64,000 nt of DNA from positions 1-64,000 of the forward strand of contig NZ_FOWW01000002.1 of the NCBI RefSeq assembly GCF_900115565.1, written 5' to 3'. The position numbers and the translations under genes were made by a program. The notes beneath the pieces were generated by a model. It did no database searches. It had not been told where the DNA came from and saw nothing but the letters and a program-made list of their open reading frames with translations. Position 1 is the stretch's first letter; each line of letters starts with the position of its first letter. The DNA comes from Amycolatopsis arida. GTDB taxonomy: Bacteria > Actinomycetota > Actinomycetes > Mycobacteriales > Pseudonocardiaceae. Below, one piece after another: positions 1 to 9,505 of the stretch.

Positions 1-427
1 CGATACCGTTCGCGTGCAAGGCGTCGGTCACCCGCGGCAACTCGTCCTCGGTGACCACCAGATCACCCATCATCATCGTCTGCCCGTCCGGATAACGGGC
101 GAAAACGACGTAGGAACCCAGTGCCAGGCCCGGTGTGACGGCCACGTCCTTACTTGTCACGGAAAGGTCCCGACGGGGGAAACCGACCCGGTACACCGTG
201 CCGTTCGACAGTGTGCCGCTGCGGCCCAACGCCTCGGCCACACCCTCCCAATCGCTGTCCTGGGTGGTCACCGGTTCCGCGACCGGCCCCCCGCGCGCGT
301 TGGACTGGTGAGCCGGTGGCGCCGCCGAATCTCCCGCACCGGAATCTCCTGGATCGCCGGAGCACCCCGCCACAAGCACGGCCACCCCCATCGCCGCGAG
401 CAGCCGAGCCAGGCTCACCTGCGCCAT
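1..427 (-). CDS. DUF1259 (LppY/LpqO-like) lipoprotein, 3' end outside window
   Basis: Partial gene; 142 codons are visible and the C-terminus lies beyond base 1. ATG at 427 has GGGAG (437-441) nine bases upstream. The N-terminus has a short hydrophobic stretch ending in the lipobox LVAGC (about residues 18-22), so it is predicted to be exported and lipid-anchored. A Gly/Ser/Ala-rich linker follows. From about residue 55 the text WEGVAEALGRSGTLSNGTVY, then a PRRDL segment, LALGSYVVFAR and MMMGDLVVTEDEL, matches the start of the DUF1259 family (mycobacterial LppY and LpqO). The family's biochemical function is unknown to me. It reads toward the window edge, and 179 bases separate it from the recG stop. 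Confidence 0.85.
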   Translation of the reverse strand, partial: MAQVSLARLLAAMGVAVLVAGCSGDPGDSGAGDSAAPPAHQSNARGGPVAEPVTTQDSDWEGVAEALGRSGTLSNGTVYRVGFPRRDLSVTSKDVAVTPGLALGSYVVFARYPDGQTMMMGDLVVTEDELPRVTDALHANGI

Positions 428-606
428 GACTACCATCTCCCTCAGTCGGCATCCAGATGCAACCATGGTTGCGGTCATGTCGTGAGATCGCAGGCTGAGT
501 ACCGGAAGCGCGTGCCGTATCCGCCCTTGCCGCGGCCAGCGTCGCCAAGGCCAGCACCACCGTGACCGCCGAGGTCGGACGCGGCCAGGTCACCGTGCTG
601 ACCGGC

Positions 607-2760
607 CTAAGCCTTCTCCAGGTACTCGGCGCGCTCGGCGTCCACCACGTCGTCGACCAGCCGGGCCAGCCCGGGGTGCTCGGCCAGGTCGGGGTCGTCG
701 GCCACGACGCGCTGCGCGCTCTCCCTGGCCCGCGCGATCAGGTCCTCGTCCCGCAGCAGCGACAGCAGCCGCAGCCCGGACTTGCGGCCCGACTGCGCCG
801 CGCCGAGGATGTCGCCCTCCCTGCGCAGCTCGAGGTCCAACCGGGACAGCTCGAAACCGTCCAGTGTGGACTCCACGGCGGCCAGCCGCTGCCGCGTGGT
901 GGTACCGTCTAGCGCCTCGGTGACCAGCAGGCACACCCCCGGCACGTCACCGCGCCCGACCCGGCCGCGGAGCTGGTGCAGCTGGCTCACCCCGAACCGG
1001 TCGGCGTCCATGATCACCATCGCGGTGGCGTTCGGCACGTTCACCCCGACCTCGATCACCGTGGTGGCCACCAGCACGTCCAGCTCGCCCGCGGTGAACG
1101 CGCGCATCACCGCGTCCTTCTCGTCGGCGGGCAGCCGGCCGTGCAGCACCCCGACCCGCAACCCGGCGAGCGGCCCCTCGGCCAGCTCCGGCGCCAGCTC
1201 CAGCACCGCGATCGGCGGGCGCCGGTCGGTCCTGTCCGACGGCGGCTCGTCGCCGATCCGCGGGCACACGACGTACGCCTGGTGCCCGGCGCGGACCTCC
1301 TCGGTCACCCGCTGCCACACCCGGTCCAGCCACGCCGGCTTCTCGGCCACCGGCACCACCGTCGTGCCGATCGGCGACCGGCCGACCGGCAGCTCGCGCA
1401 GCGCGGAGACCTCGAGGTCGCCGTAGACGCTCATGGCGACCGTGCGCGGGATCGGCGTCGCCGTCATCACCAGCACGTGCGGGCTGGTCGAGTCCGCCCC
1501 GCGGGTCCGCAACGCGTCCCGCTGCTCCACCCCGAACCGGTGCTGCTCGTCGACCACCACCAGCCCCAGGTCGGCGAACGACACGGTGTCCTGGATCAGC
1601 GCGTGCGTGCCGACCACGATGCCGGCCGCGCCACTGGCCGCGTCCAGGAGGGACTGCTTGCGCTCCTTCGCCGACATCGAGCCGGTCAGCAGGGTCACCC
1701 GGGTGGCCACCTCGGGCGCGCCCAGCTCGCCGGCCCGCGCGAGGTCACCGAGCATCTCGCGCAGCGACCGGGCGTGCTGCGCGGCGAGCACCTCGGTCGG
1801 CGCCAGCATCGCCGCCTGCCGGCCGGCGTCGACCACCTGCAGCATCGCCCGCAGCGCCACCACCGTCTTGCCGCTGCCCACCTCGCCCTGCAGCAGCCGG
1901 TTCATCGGGTGCTCGTCGGACAGGTCCGCGGCGATCGCCGCGCCGACCTCCCGCTGCCCCGCGGTCAGCTCGAACGGCAGCCGCGCCTCGAACGCCTCCG
2001 CGACGCCCCCGGCCTTCGGCGGGCACGCCGGCGCGGGCCGGGACAGGGCCGAGTGCCGGCGCTGCGCGAAGATGAGCTGGATGGCGATGGCCTCGTCCCA
2101 CTTCAGCCGCTGGCGGGCCGTCTCCAGCGCGGCCCAGCTCTCCGGCCGGTGGACGGCGCGCAGCGCGGTGTCGAGGTCGACCAGGTGGTACCGCTCGCGC
2201 AGCCACCCCGGCAGCGGGTCCTCCCCCGGCTCGAACGTCGCCAGCACCTGCTGCACGGCGCGGGCGATCGACCACGACGGCATGCCCTGTGCCGCCGGGT
2301 ACACCGGGATGATCTCGGCCAGGAAGCTGTCCACCGAGGACGGATCGGCGTCCGGGTCGATCAGCTCGTACTCGGGGTTGGCCAGCTGGAGGGTGTTGCG
2401 AAAGGCGTTGACCTTCCCGGCGAACAGCCCGGTGCGGCCCGGCCGCAGCTCCTTCTCCCGCCACGCCTGGTTGAAGAACGCGCAGGACAGCCGCCGGTGG
2501 CCGTCGGTGATCGTCATCTCCAGGATCGTGCCGTGCCGCGAGCGCATCCTTCGCTTGCTGACGTGCTCGATCCGGGCCATGACGGTCGCGTGCTCGCCGA
2601 CCTCCAGCCCGGCGATGTCGGTCAGCTCGCCGCGCTCGGCGTAGCGGCGCGGGTAGTGCCGCAGCAGGTCCCCGACCGTCTCGATGCCGAGCGCGGACGA
2701 CAGCGCCTTGGCGGTCTTCGCGCCGACCAGCGGCGTCAGCCCGTCCCGCAGCCCGCTCAT
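607..2760 (-). CDS. recG: ATP-dependent DNA helicase RecG
   Basis: Superfamily 2 helicase that remodels stalled replication forks and branch-migrates Holliday junctions. At 717 residues it has normal RecG length. An N-terminal OB-fold wedge region (about 50-150) precedes the motor. The Walker A motif GEVGSGKT is near residue 290, the DEQHRFG form of the DExH box near 404, and TATPIPRT (motif III) near 435. The C-terminal half carries the [13 protein letters not shown] helicase motif. The ATG at 2760 directly abuts the TGA of the upstream DAK gene (TGAATG), so translational coupling is likely. Identification is secure. Confidence 0.98.
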   Translation of the reverse strand: MSGLRDGLTPLVGAKTAKALSSALGIETVGDLLRHYPRRYAERGELTDIAGLEVGEHATVMARIEHVSKRRMRSRHGTILEMTITDGHRRLSCAFFNQAWREKELRPGRTGLFAGKVNAFRNTLQLANPEYELIDPDADPSSVDSFLAEIIPVYPAAQGMPSWSIARAVQQVLATFEPGEDPLPGWLRERYHLVDLDTALRAVHRPESWAALETARQRLKWDEAIAIQLIFAQRRHSALSRPAPACPPKAGGVAEAFEARLPFELTAGQREVGAAIAADLSDEHPMNRLLQGEVGSGKTVVALRAMLQVVDAGRQAAMLAPTEVLAAQHARSLREMLGDLARAGELGAPEVATRVTLLTGSMSAKERKQSLLDAASGAAGIVVGTHALIQDTVSFADLGLVVVDEQHRFGVEQRDALRTRGADSTSPHVLVMTATPIPRTVAMSVYGDLEVSALRELPVGRSPIGTTVVPVAEKPAWLDRVWQRVTEEVRAGHQAYVVCPRIGDEPPSDRTDRRPPIAVLELAPELAEGPLAGLRVGVLHGRLPADEKDAVMRAFTAGELDVLVATTVIEVGVNVPNATAMVIMDADRFGVSQLHQLRGRVGRGDVPGVCLLVTEALDGTTTRQRLAAVESTLDGFELSRLDLELRREGDILGAAQSGRKSGLRLLSLLRDEDLIARARESAQRVVADDPDLAEHPGLARLVDDVVDAERAEYLEKA

Positions 2761-4398
2761 TCACTCCACCCCGATCAACAGCACCGTGTCGGCCTGCCCA
2801 CTGGGATAGCACACCAGTTCGACCTCCGGTCGCTCGGCACGCAGGCGCTCGGCGAGAACGTCCGCGGTGTCCGCCGGCGCCGCCGCCCCGACCAGCACGG
2901 TGACCAGCTCGCCGCCCAGGTCCAGCATCCGGTTCAGCACGGCCGTCGCCGGGCCCAGCAGGTCGGCGTGCCCCGGCTCGATGAGCACCACCTCGCCGTC
3001 CACCAGCCCGACGACGTCTCCGGCGTGCACCCGCCCGACCCAGGTGATCGCCTCCCCACTGGCGATCCGCAGCTCGCCGCGCCGGGTGGCCGCCGCGGCC
3101 TCCGCCATCGCCACCACGTCGTCGCTGGTGCGCCGGGTGGCGTCGTGCACGGCCAGCGCGGCCAGCACCTGCACCGGCGAAACGCACGGCACCACCACGA
3201 CGTCGCGGTCGGCGAGCACCGGGTGATCGGCGATCCGGTCGGCCGCCTCGGTGAGCTCCGCGTCACCGGGCAGGACGGTAACGTGCGCGGCGCCGGTCTC
3301 GCCGATCAGCCCCAGCAACTCCTCGATGCTCGGCGCGGCGCCCGCGGGCACGGCGAGCACCGGCACGTCCTCCGCCCGGATCAGCTCGGCCAGCCCGGTG
3401 CCGCGCACCACGGCCACGACGGCTCGGCTGGCCCGGCTGGCCCGGCTCGCCCCGGCCGTGGTCTCCTCCACCAGCGGCGGGCTGAACAGCGGCTCCACCC
3501 GGATCCGGTGCGGGCGTCCGGCGACGAGCCCGGCCTCGATCGCCGCGCCGATGTCGCCGCAGTGCACGTGGACGGCGTGGCTGCCCGCGCCGTCCCCGGC
3601 CACCGTCACGCTGTCGCCGAGATCGGACAGCGCCGCGCGCAGCGCCGGCAGTGCGTCCTCGGCGACGCCGTCCAGCAGGTACATGACCTCCCACGCGTCC
3701 ACCGGACGCGACGGTGCCGGTGGCGCCTGTCGGGGCGCGCAGCCGGCCGCCGCGGTGGTCCGCCCCGACTCGACCGGGTGCCCGGTGACCACCGCGACCA
3801 GCGCGTCGAGCACCGCGACCACGCCGCGCGCACCGGCGTCCACCACTCCGGCGGCGGCCAGGACGGGAAGCTGCCAGGGCGTCTCGGGCAGCGCCGCGGC
3901 GGCCGCCGACGCCGCCGCGCGGGCCACCTCGGGCACGTCACCGGTGTGGCCGTCCACCGCCGCGGCGGCCGCGTGCAGCACGGTGAGCATCGTGCCGGGC
4001 ATCGGGTGGGCCACCGCCTCCGCCGCGGCCCGGTCGGCCCTGAGCAGCGCCGCCGCGAGCGCGGGCCCGTCGAGCTCGGCCCGATCGCCGGCCGAGTCGG
4101 CCAGCCCACGCAGCACCTGGGAGATGATCACCCCGGAGTTGCCCCGGGCGGCGCGCACGGCGCCCCTGGCCAGCACGCCCAGCGCCGGCCCCGCACCGGC
4201 CAGCTCGGTCGCCGCCAGCTCGGCGTGCGCGCCGGAGAGCGTGTGCAACAGGTTGGAGCCGGTGTCGGAGTCGGCGACCGGGTAGACGTTGATCCCGTCG
4301 ATCTCGTCCCGGAGGTCCTCGAGGATCCGCACGCACGCCGCGGCCCACGCCGTCACCGCCGCCGCGTCCACGCCAGCACCACCCCATCCGCGCGTCAC
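2761..4398 (-). CDS. DAK2-domain protein (YloV/FakA-like kinase/phosphatase family)
   Basis: About 545 residues. The N-terminal DAK2 domain shows [14 protein letters not shown] (about residues 38-51), the nucleotide/metal-binding signature of dihydroxyacetone-kinase-like proteins, then [13 protein letters not shown] and [11 protein letters not shown]. The C-terminal half fits the YloV/FakA middle and C-terminal domains. Family members include fatty acid kinase FakA, but the substrate of actinobacterial members is not established, so I give no symbol. A GTG at 4398 is chosen; a second in-frame GTG at 4371 is also possible. It lies directly upstream of recG, as in mycobacteria, and is divergent from rpmB. 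Confidence 0.85.
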   Translation of the reverse strand: MTRGWGGAGVDAAAVTAWAAACVRILEDLRDEIDGINVYPVADSDTGSNLLHTLSGAHAELAATELAGAGPALGVLARGAVRAARGNSGVIISQVLRGLADSAGDRAELDGPALAAALLRADRAAAEAVAHPMPGTMLTVLHAAAAAVDGHTGDVPEVARAAASAAAAALPETPWQLPVLAAAGVVDAGARGVVAVLDALVAVVTGHPVESGRTTAAAGCAPRQAPPAPSRPVDAWEVMYLLDGVAEDALPALRAALSDLGDSVTVAGDGAGSHAVHVHCGDIGAAIEAGLVAGRPHRIRVEPLFSPPLVEETTAGASRASRASRAVVAVVRGTGLAELIRAEDVPVLAVPAGAAPSIEELLGLIGETGAAHVTVLPGDAELTEAADRIADHPVLADRDVVVVPCVSPVQVLAALAVHDATRRTSDDVVAMAEAAAATRRGELRIASGEAITWVGRVHAGDVVGLVDGEVVLIEPGHADLLGPATAVLNRMLDLGGELVTVLVGAAAPADTADVLAERLRAERPEVELVCYPSGQADTVLLIGVE

Positions 4399-4539
4399 GC
4401 CTGTCGAGGGACTCCCGGCAGCGTAACGGCCCCCGGCGACCCCACCGCACCCCACGCCGGCCGCACCGGTTACCCTGTTCTGGCTGCCCGGCGCCGTCGG
4501 GCCTGTTCGTTTTCCCTGATCTTTCGAGGAGTGTTCGAC

Positions 4540-4731
4540 GTGGCTGCCGTGTGCGACGTCTGTGGCAAGGGGCCGGGCTTCGGCAAGTCGGTCTCGCACT
4601 CCCACCGGCGCACCAGCCGCCGGTGGAACCCGAACATCCAGACCGTCCACGCCAAGGTCGGCCTGTCCCAGCGCAAGCGGATGAACGTCTGCACCTCGTG
4701 CCTCAAGGCCGGCAAGGTCGTCCGCGGTTGA
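4540..4731 (+). CDS. rpmB: 50S ribosomal protein bL28
   Basis: 63-residue ribosomal protein bL28 of the large subunit. The start is GTG 4540, with AGGAG (4527-4531) eight bases upstream. The sequence begins [20 protein letters not shown] and contains the typical RRWNPNIQ and KRMNVCTSC segments. Two CxxC pairs (CDVC near residue 5, CTSC near residue 51) make it the zinc-binding C+ form. Actinobacteria often also carry a C- paralogue expressed under zinc limitation; none is in this window. It is divergent from the DAK2 gene and followed by its own hairpin terminator. Confidence 0.97.
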   Translation: MAAVCDVCGKGPGFGKSVSHSHRRTSRRWNPNIQTVHAKVGLSQRKRMNVCTSCLKAGKVVRG

Positions 4732-4743
4732 TGCGAACCCTCG

Positions 4744-4773
4744 GGTGAGGTGTGTTCGCGGAACACGCTCACC
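4744..4773 (+). terminator. rpmB terminator hairpin
   Basis: GGTGAG and GTGTTC on the left pair with GAACAC and CTCACC on the right around a GCG loop. The two 6-bp stem segments are separated by a small asymmetric bulge. It begins 12 bases after the rpmB stop. There is no strong U-tract, as is common in actinobacteria. Confidence 0.55.
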
Positions 4774-4790
4774 ACTGGCCCGCATCAAGT

Positions 4791-4849
4791 GTCCCGTGGG
4801 GGTCGAACCCCCACACCCCCGCCAGGGGGCAAGCCCCCTGGACCCCCAG
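4791..4849 (-). repeat. Double-hairpin intergenic repeat, copy 1
   Basis: A roughly 58-bp G/C-homopolymer-rich element made of two adjacent palindromes: GTGGGGG/CCCCCAC and CCAGGGGGC/GCCCCCTGG. Its reverse complement aligns along its length with 24008-24065, including the shared ends TGGGGGTCC and CCCCCAC(A/G)GGAC. Here it lies between the convergent rpmB and DUF6236 genes. Confidence 0.65.
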
Positions 4850-4898
4850 CCGCTGAGACTCGAGCGGTGATCTCCGGTAGGTCGGGTTACCCGACCCC

Positions 4899-4934
4899 AA
4901 GCCCGCCAGGTTTTGGTCCCTGGCGGGCTTTTTG
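4899..4934. terminator. Bidirectional terminator between rpmB and DUF6236 gene
   Basis: Perfect 12-bp stem AAGCCCGCCAGG (4899-4910) / CCTGGCGGGCTT (4919-4930) with an 8-base loop, followed by T4 on the plus strand and preceded by AA on the other side. It sits 12 bases from the minus-strand stop at 4946, so it can serve both converging transcripts. Confidence 0.85.
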
Positions 4935-4945
4935 TCTGGGCGGGG

Positions 4946-6193
4946 TCAGGCGCGGGTGAGCAGGCGGCGGAAGCGGTCCACCACGCCGCGCGGCTCCAAC
5001 CGCTCCCGCAGGCCCAGCAGGTAGCCCGCGGCGGTGCGCCGCTGCTGGGCACTTGAGCGCCGCGTGCCAGCCGTCGCGCCCACCAACTGCGCCGCGACGT
5101 GCCCGGCCTGGCCGACCACCGGCGGCAGCCCCGCGGCGGTCAACGCCGCGCCGGCCAGCGCGGGCAGCTGCGGCGAGCTCAGGCTCAGCACACCCTTCGC
5201 CGGCTCCAGCCCGAGCTGGGTCAGCGCCCGCTCCAGATCGGCGGTAGGCAGGGTCAGCTCCCGCTCGACCAGCAGCTCCAACCGGGCCCGCAGCACCGCC
5301 GGATCGGGGATCTCCGCCAGCTCGGCGAACACGGGCGCCAGCGCCTCCAGATGCGCCCGGAACGCGTGGAACTCCCCCGCCAGCGCGCGCCGCGCCTTGA
5401 TCACCTTCTTCACCGGCACGTGCTCGAGCCCCTTCGGCACCACGGTCCGCACCGCGAGTACCGCATAGCTCGCCGCGACCGCCTCGGCGTCCGGCCGTGG
5501 CGGGGCCTTGCCACCGTCCCCACCTGCCTCGTCGGCGAGCAGCACGGCCGCCAGCTCGTCCACGGTCCACCCGCTGAGCGCGCCGTACACGTCGTCCTGG
5601 TCGGTGACCGGCCGCATCCGGTTGGCCTCGGCCACCGCGTCGGCCAGCGCCACGCTGTAGACCCGCACCAGCGCGGGATGCATGCCCAGCCACTGCACGG
5701 ACTCGACCACGGGGCTCGGACCGTCTCCTGGCGGGAACAGGACGCTCTGGTGGAACGGGTGGCCCCACTCCTCGACGGCGAGTCCCGCCGCGACGAGGTC
5801 GCGCACCAGCCCTTGGCTCACCTTGTCCAGGTGCAGCCACTCCAGGCTGGACCCATCCGGGAAGATCGGCGGTGCGGCCGCGAAGTAGGCGTCGGCGTCG
5901 CCGCCCCGGGACGGGCGACACTCGGGCGGTAGCGCGTATCGCGCCCGCAGCGCGTCGAGGTCGCGCCGCAGGAGCTCCTGGAACGCCGCCGACACTCCCG
6001 GCGCGTAGAGCCGCGGGTCGACGTTCACCAGGAAGCCCAGCTCGCCGTTCAGTGCCCGCGCGACCTCCGAGTCGTAGCGAGGCCAGTTCCGGGGCGCCAG
6101 CCGGCCGAGCCGCGGCCAGTACAGCGCCGCGGCCTTGAGCCAGGCGTCGTCGCGCACGTGGATGTAGGGGTAGTACAGCGCGAGGTCCGTCAC
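4946..6193 (-). CDS. DUF6236 family protein
   Basis: 415 residues, no signal peptide and no membrane segment. The opening MTDLALYYPYIHVRDDAWLK, then AALYWPRLGRLAP, is the pattern I associate with DUF6236, an actinobacterial family of unknown function. The C-terminal third is rich in Ala, Leu, Arg and Glu and ends in a basic tail (RERLEPRGVVDRFRRLLTRA). The start ATG at 6193 follows the ung stop by only 16 bases, so it is probably co-transcribed with ung. The gene is not part of the mycobacterial core order. No enzymatic motif is recognisable. Confidence 0.75.
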   Translation of the reverse strand: MTDLALYYPYIHVRDDAWLKAAALYWPRLGRLAPRNWPRYDSEVARALNGELGFLVNVDPRLYAPGVSAAFQELLRRDLDALRARYALPPECRPSRGGDADAYFAAAPPIFPDGSSLEWLHLDKVSQGLVRDLVAAGLAVEEWGHPFHQSVLFPPGDGPSPVVESVQWLGMHPALVRVYSVALADAVAEANRMRPVTDQDDVYGALSGWTVDELAAVLLADEAGGDGGKAPPRPDAEAVAASYAVLAVRTVVPKGLEHVPVKKVIKARRALAGEFHAFRAHLEALAPVFAELAEIPDPAVLRARLELLVERELTLPTADLERALTQLGLEPAKGVLSLSSPQLPALAGAALTAAGLPPVVGQAGHVAAQLVGATAGTRRSSAQQRRTAAGYLLGLRERLEPRGVVDRFRRLLTRA

Positions 6194-6209
6194 CGGACCA
6201 TCCTCCGGC

Positions 6210-6887
6210 TCAGGGCAGCTTCCAGTCCACCGGTTGGGCGCCCTGGCGTTCGAGCAGTTCGTTGGCCCGGCTGAACGGCCGCGAGCCGAAGAACCCGTTG
6301 TGCGCCGACAGCGGGCTGGGGTGCACCGACTCGACGCACGGCACCTCGCCGAGCAGCGGCTTGAGTCTGCGGGCGTTGCTGCCCCACAGGATCGCCACGA
6401 GCGGGCCGCCGCGGGCGGCGAGCGCGCGGATGGCCTGGTCGGTGACCTCCTCCCAGCCCTTGCCCTGGTGGGAGTTCGGCGCGCCGGGGCGGACGGTCAG
6501 CGCTCGGTTCAGCAGCAGCACGCCCTGCTCGGTCCACGGCGTCAGGTCGCCGTTGCTGGGCGGCGGGTGGCCGAGGTCGTCGCAGTACTCCTTGAAGATG
6601 TTCACCAGGCTCTTCGGCAGCGGCCGGACGTCGGGCGCCACCGCGAAGCACAGCCCGATGGGGTGGCCCGGCGTCGGGTAGGGGTCCTGACCGACGATGA
6701 GCACCCGCACGTCGTCGAAGGGCTGCTGGAACGCCCGGAGCACGTGGTCGCCCGCGGGAAGGTAACGGCGCCCCGCGGCGATCTCCGCCCGCAGGAAGTC
6801 GCCCATCGCGGCGATCCGGTCGGCCACCGGTTCGAGGGCCTTCGCCCAGCCTGCCTCGACGATCTCGTGCAGCGGTCGTGCGGTCAC
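6210..6887 (-). CDS. ung: Uracil-DNA glycosylase (family 1)
   Basis: Removes uracil from DNA to start base-excision repair. 225 residues from GTG 6887; this start gives [14 protein letters not shown], the family N-terminus, whereas the GTG at 6920 adds an uncharacteristic extension. The water-activating motif [10 protein letters not shown] is at about residues 61-70. The substrate-binding loop [18 protein letters not shown] is at about 186-203, with the conserved HPSPLS histidine. Length and both catalytic motifs are intact. Confidence 0.97.
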   Translation of the reverse strand: MTARPLHEIVEAGWAKALEPVADRIAAMGDFLRAEIAAGRRYLPAGDHVLRAFQQPFDDVRVLIVGQDPYPTPGHPIGLCFAVAPDVRPLPKSLVNIFKEYCDDLGHPPPSNGDLTPWTEQGVLLLNRALTVRPGAPNSHQGKGWEEVTDQAIRALAARGGPLVAILWGSNARRLKPLLGEVPCVESVHPSPLSAHNGFFGSRPFSRANELLERQGAQPVDWKLP

Positions 6888-6956
6888 GGCCCGCGACTCT
6901 AGCAGTGACCGGGATCGCACCGGGCCGGGCGTCGGGTCAGGGAGACCTCGGCGACG

Positions 6957-7433
6957 TCAGCCCACCAGTGACTTGCCGAAGCAGCGGCTCAGCGGCTCGC
7001 ACCGGTACACCCCGAAATTGGGGATCGGGGTGTAGCCGGACGAGGTGTAGAGGGCCAACGCCTCGGGCTGGGCCGTGCCGGTCTCCAGCACGGTCCGGAG
7101 CCGGCCGGCCGCCCTGGCGGTGCGCTCCAGCTCGGCCAGCATCGCCCTGGCGTGACCGCGGCCGCGGGCCTCCGGCACGACGTACATCCGCTTGAGCTCG
7201 GCGTCGCCCTGCCGGAACTCCGGCTCGGGGCCGTCGTGCGCCCGCCATCCGCCGCACGCGACCGGCACGCCGCCGGCGTACCCGACGAGGAACAACCCGC
7301 GCGGCGGGGCGAAGTCGGCGGGGTCCACCGGGGTCTCGTCGGGGCCGCCGTAGCGCACCACGTACTCCTGCTGCACCTCGGCCATCAGCTTGGCCGCGTC
7401 GGGGTCGTCGTAGGGCACCACACGGATCTCCAC
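6957..7433 (-). CDS. GNAT family N-acetyltransferase
   Basis: 158 residues from GTG 7433. The central RMYVVPEARGRGHARAML segment is the GNAT motif A that binds the acetyl-CoA pyrophosphate (R/Q-x-x-G-x-G/A). ALYTSSGYTPIPNFG near the C-terminus is the typical motif B ending. The acceptor substrate cannot be told from sequence. It lies between ung and thiL on the same strand, with gaps of 69 and 39 bases. Confidence 0.88.
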   Translation of the reverse strand: MEIRVVPYDDPDAAKLMAEVQQEYVVRYGGPDETPVDPADFAPPRGLFLVGYAGGVPVACGGWRAHDGPEPEFRQGDAELKRMYVVPEARGRGHARAMLAELERTARAAGRLRTVLETGTAQPEALALYTSSGYTPIPNFGVYRCEPLSRCFGKSLVG

Positions 7434-7472
7434 GACCGCACGGTAGCCGAACGGCCGGCCGCGTCCGAGTGG

Positions 7473-8456
7473 CTAGCGCCAGTGCTCCCAGCCGGCCGGG
7501 CCCTCGTAGGGGCGGCCGTCGACGGTGACCCCGGTGTCCGGCATGAGCACCGTGCCGATCTGGTACCAGCCCTCCGGCAGGTCGGCGTAGGACGGGAAGG
7601 TGGCGGCCAGCGCGTGGTCCTCCCCGCCGGTGAGCACCCAGTGCAGCGGGTCGGCGCCGAGCGCGGAGCCGACCTCGACCAGCCGCTGGTCCACCCGCAG
7701 CCGGTCGGTCAGCACGTCCAGTCCGACGTCCGAGGCCTTCGCGATGTGCCCCAGGTCGGCCAGCAGCCCGTCGGACACGTCGATCATCGCGGTGGCGCCG
7801 GCGACCGCCGCGGCGGGGCCGGCCGCGTAGGGCGGCTCCGGGTAGCGCTGGGCGTTCACGACGCCGACCGGGGAGCGGAAGCCGCGGCCCAGCACGGCGA
7901 GCCCGGCCGCGGCCCAGCCGAGCCGGCCGCAGACCGCGAGGACGTGCCCGGGGCGGGCGCCGGAGCGGGTCACCGGGGCGCGCCCGCCGAGGTCACCGAG
8001 CGCGGTGACGCTCACCACGATCTGGTCCGCGCGCACCATGTCGCCGCCGACGATGCCCACCCTGGCCCGCGCGGCCTCCGCCCACATGCCCGCGGTGAGG
8101 CCGGTGACCAGCTCGGTGGGCGTCTCCGGCGGGCAGGCGAGGCCGACCAGCACCGACGTGGGCGTGGCGCCCATCGCGGCGATGTCGGCCAGGTTCACCG
8201 CCACCGCCTTGCGGCCGACGTGCTCGGGAGTGGACCAGTCGGTGCGGAAGTGCACGCCCTGGACGAGGACGTCGGTCGTGGCGACGGTACGCCCGTCCGG
8301 CGCGGCCACCACCGCGGCGTCGTCGCCGGGGCCGAGCAGCGTCGTCGGCGGCTGGACGCGGCCCTCGGTGATGGCCCGGATCAGCCCGAACTCGCCAACC
8401 CCGGCGACCGTGTCCCGGCCGGGTTCGCCGTGCTCTGTCCTGTTCTGCGTCGACAC
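7473..8456 (-). CDS. thiL: Thiamine-monophosphate kinase
   Basis: Phosphorylates thiamine monophosphate to the cofactor thiamine diphosphate. About 327 residues. The ATP and Mg sites are visible: LLGPGDDAAVV near the N-terminus, TTDVLVQGVHF, GGDMVRA, MIDVSDGLLADL and LTGGEDHAL. The GTG at 8456 is preferred because an AAGGTGG-type ribosome site lies just upstream, whereas the GTG at 8474 would bury that site in the coding region. A full-length, intact member of the PurM-like fold. Confidence 0.96.
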   Translation of the reverse strand: MSTQNRTEHGEPGRDTVAGVGEFGLIRAITEGRVQPPTTLLGPGDDAAVVAAPDGRTVATTDVLVQGVHFRTDWSTPEHVGRKAVAVNLADIAAMGATPTSVLVGLACPPETPTELVTGLTAGMWAEAARARVGIVGGDMVRADQIVVSVTALGDLGGRAPVTRSGARPGHVLAVCGRLGWAAAGLAVLGRGFRSPVGVVNAQRYPEPPYAAGPAAAVAGATAMIDVSDGLLADLGHIAKASDVGLDVLTDRLRVDQRLVEVGSALGADPLHWVLTGGEDHALAATFPSYADLPEGWYQIGTVLMPDTGVTVDGRPYEGPAGWEHWR

Positions 8457-8583
8457 GCCTCCACCTTCGATCACCGACAGTCGGATCCCCGATGTTTGCC
8501 TGGCCGCGGTAAGTTCCTGCGGGCTATCGTCCTATGCGGCCCATGAAACACCGAGCACATCCATCGAGACGAAGGGGCGCGCC

Positions 8584-8817
8584 GTGGTTCACGCGTACAT
8601 CCTGATCCAGACCGAGGTCGGCAAGGCCGCGACCGTGGCCGCCGAGATCGCCACCATCCCGGGCGTCACCAGTTCGGAGGACGTGACCGGGCCGTACGAC
8701 GTCATCGTGCGCGCGGCCGCGGACAATGTGGACCAGCTGGGCCAGCTCGTGGTGGCGAAGGTGCAGAACGTGGAGGGAATCACCCGGACGCTGACCTGCC
8801 CGGTGGTGCACCTGTAG
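8584..8817 (+). CDS. Stand-alone Lrp/AsnC ligand-binding (RAM) domain protein
   Basis: 77 residues from GTG 8584, with AAGGGG about 8 bases upstream. The whole protein is one alpha-beta RAM domain (VHAYILIQTEVGKAATVAAE, then GPYDVIVRAAADN and TRTLTCPVVHL) without the DNA-binding helix-turn-helix of full Lrp proteins. Single-domain forms assemble into rings and are thought to bind amino acids or partner with full-length regulators; the ligand here is unknown. It is divergent from thiL and 19 bases upstream of the DUF3515 gene, so probably co-transcribed with it. Confidence 0.9.
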   Translation: MVHAYILIQTEVGKAATVAAEIATIPGVTSSEDVTGPYDVIVRAAADNVDQLGQLVVAKVQNVEGITRTLTCPVVHL

Positions 8818-8836
8818 CGCGTGCTGTAGTGGAGCC

Positions 8837-9505
8837 GTGACGGAACCCACCGAAACCGACCCCGCCGGCCCCGGCCGTGCCACCGGCGGCAAGGACGGCG
8901 CCGGCAAGGACAGCGTCGACAGCGAGAGCGCCAACAGCGAGAGCGCCAACAGCGAGAGCGCCGACAGAGAGAGCGGAGCCCCGCCGCGGGTGCTGATCGT
9001 CGTGGCCGCGGTGCTGGCGGTGGCGCTCGCCGTGGGCGTCGCGGTGCTCGGCCTGCTGACCGGTGGCACCGAGGACCCGGTCGCCGGCGATCCTGGCCCG
9101 CTGCCGCTGGTGCCCGTGCCGGCGCCGCAGGCCGCCGCGCCGGAGTGTGGCGAGCTGATCCAGGCCCTGCCCGAGCAGCTCACCTCGGCCGGCACCCCGC
9201 TGGACCGGCGGACGCTGGCCGAGCCGGCGCCGCCGGCGACCGTGGCCTGGGGGCGCAACGACCCGGTGGTGCTGCGCTGCGGACTGGCCCGCCCGCCGGA
9301 GCTGGTGCCGAACGCCACGCTGCGCGAGATCAACGGCGTGCGGTGGCTGCAGGTACCCGGCGAGGGCGCGGCCACCTGGTACGTCGTCGACCGGGAGGTC
9401 TACGTGGCACTCACCGTGCCCGAGGGCGCCGGGACCGGGCCGCTGCAACAGGTCTCCGACGCGGTGACCGCGACCCTGCTCCCGGTTCCCGTCCGCACCG
9501 GCTGA
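8837..9505 (+). CDS. DUF3515 family membrane-anchored protein
   Basis: 222 residues from GTG 8837. A disordered acidic N-terminus of about 48 residues holds an in-frame repeat of (D/N)SESA units. One hydrophobic helix follows (VLIVVAAVLAVALAVGVAVLGLL, cited in part as VLIVVAAVLAVALAVGVAVL). The C-terminal domain is predicted to be outside the membrane and contains paired cysteines (PECGELIQALP and VVLRCGLARP) and VRWLQVPGEGAATWYVVD. This matches DUF3515, which lies between thiL and ddl in related genomes. Function unknown. Confidence 0.85.
   Translation: MTEPTETDPAGPGRATGGKDGAGKDSVDSESANSESANSESADRESGAPPRVLIVVAAVLAVALAVGVAVLGLLTGGTEDPVAGDPGPLPLVPVPAPQAAAPECGELIQALPEQLTSAGTPLDRRTLAEPAPPATVAWGRNDPVVLRCGLARPPELVPNATLREINGVRWLQVPGEGAATWYVVDREVYVALTVPEGAGTGPLQQVSDAVTATLLPVPVRTG
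8918..8977 (+). repeat. 15-bp in-frame tandem repeat in DUF3515 gene
   Basis: Three near-identical 15-bp units, (G/A)ACAGCGAGAGCGCC, at 8918, 8933 and 8948, plus a diverged fourth at 8963. The 15-base period keeps the reading frame, so gain or loss of units would change only the length of the acidic N-terminal tail. Confidence 0.9.

Noticed and set aside
150-593. Minus-strand frame opening with a signal-peptide-like segment (GTG 593)
   Set aside because: After about 30 residues it runs over the DUF1259 lipoprotein in another frame with Gly/Arg-rich composition typical of a shadow frame.
976-4731. Very long plus-strand frame over recG and the DAK2 gene
   Set aside because: Arg/His/Pro-rich antisense translation of two well-supported genes; only its last 63 codons (rpmB) are real.
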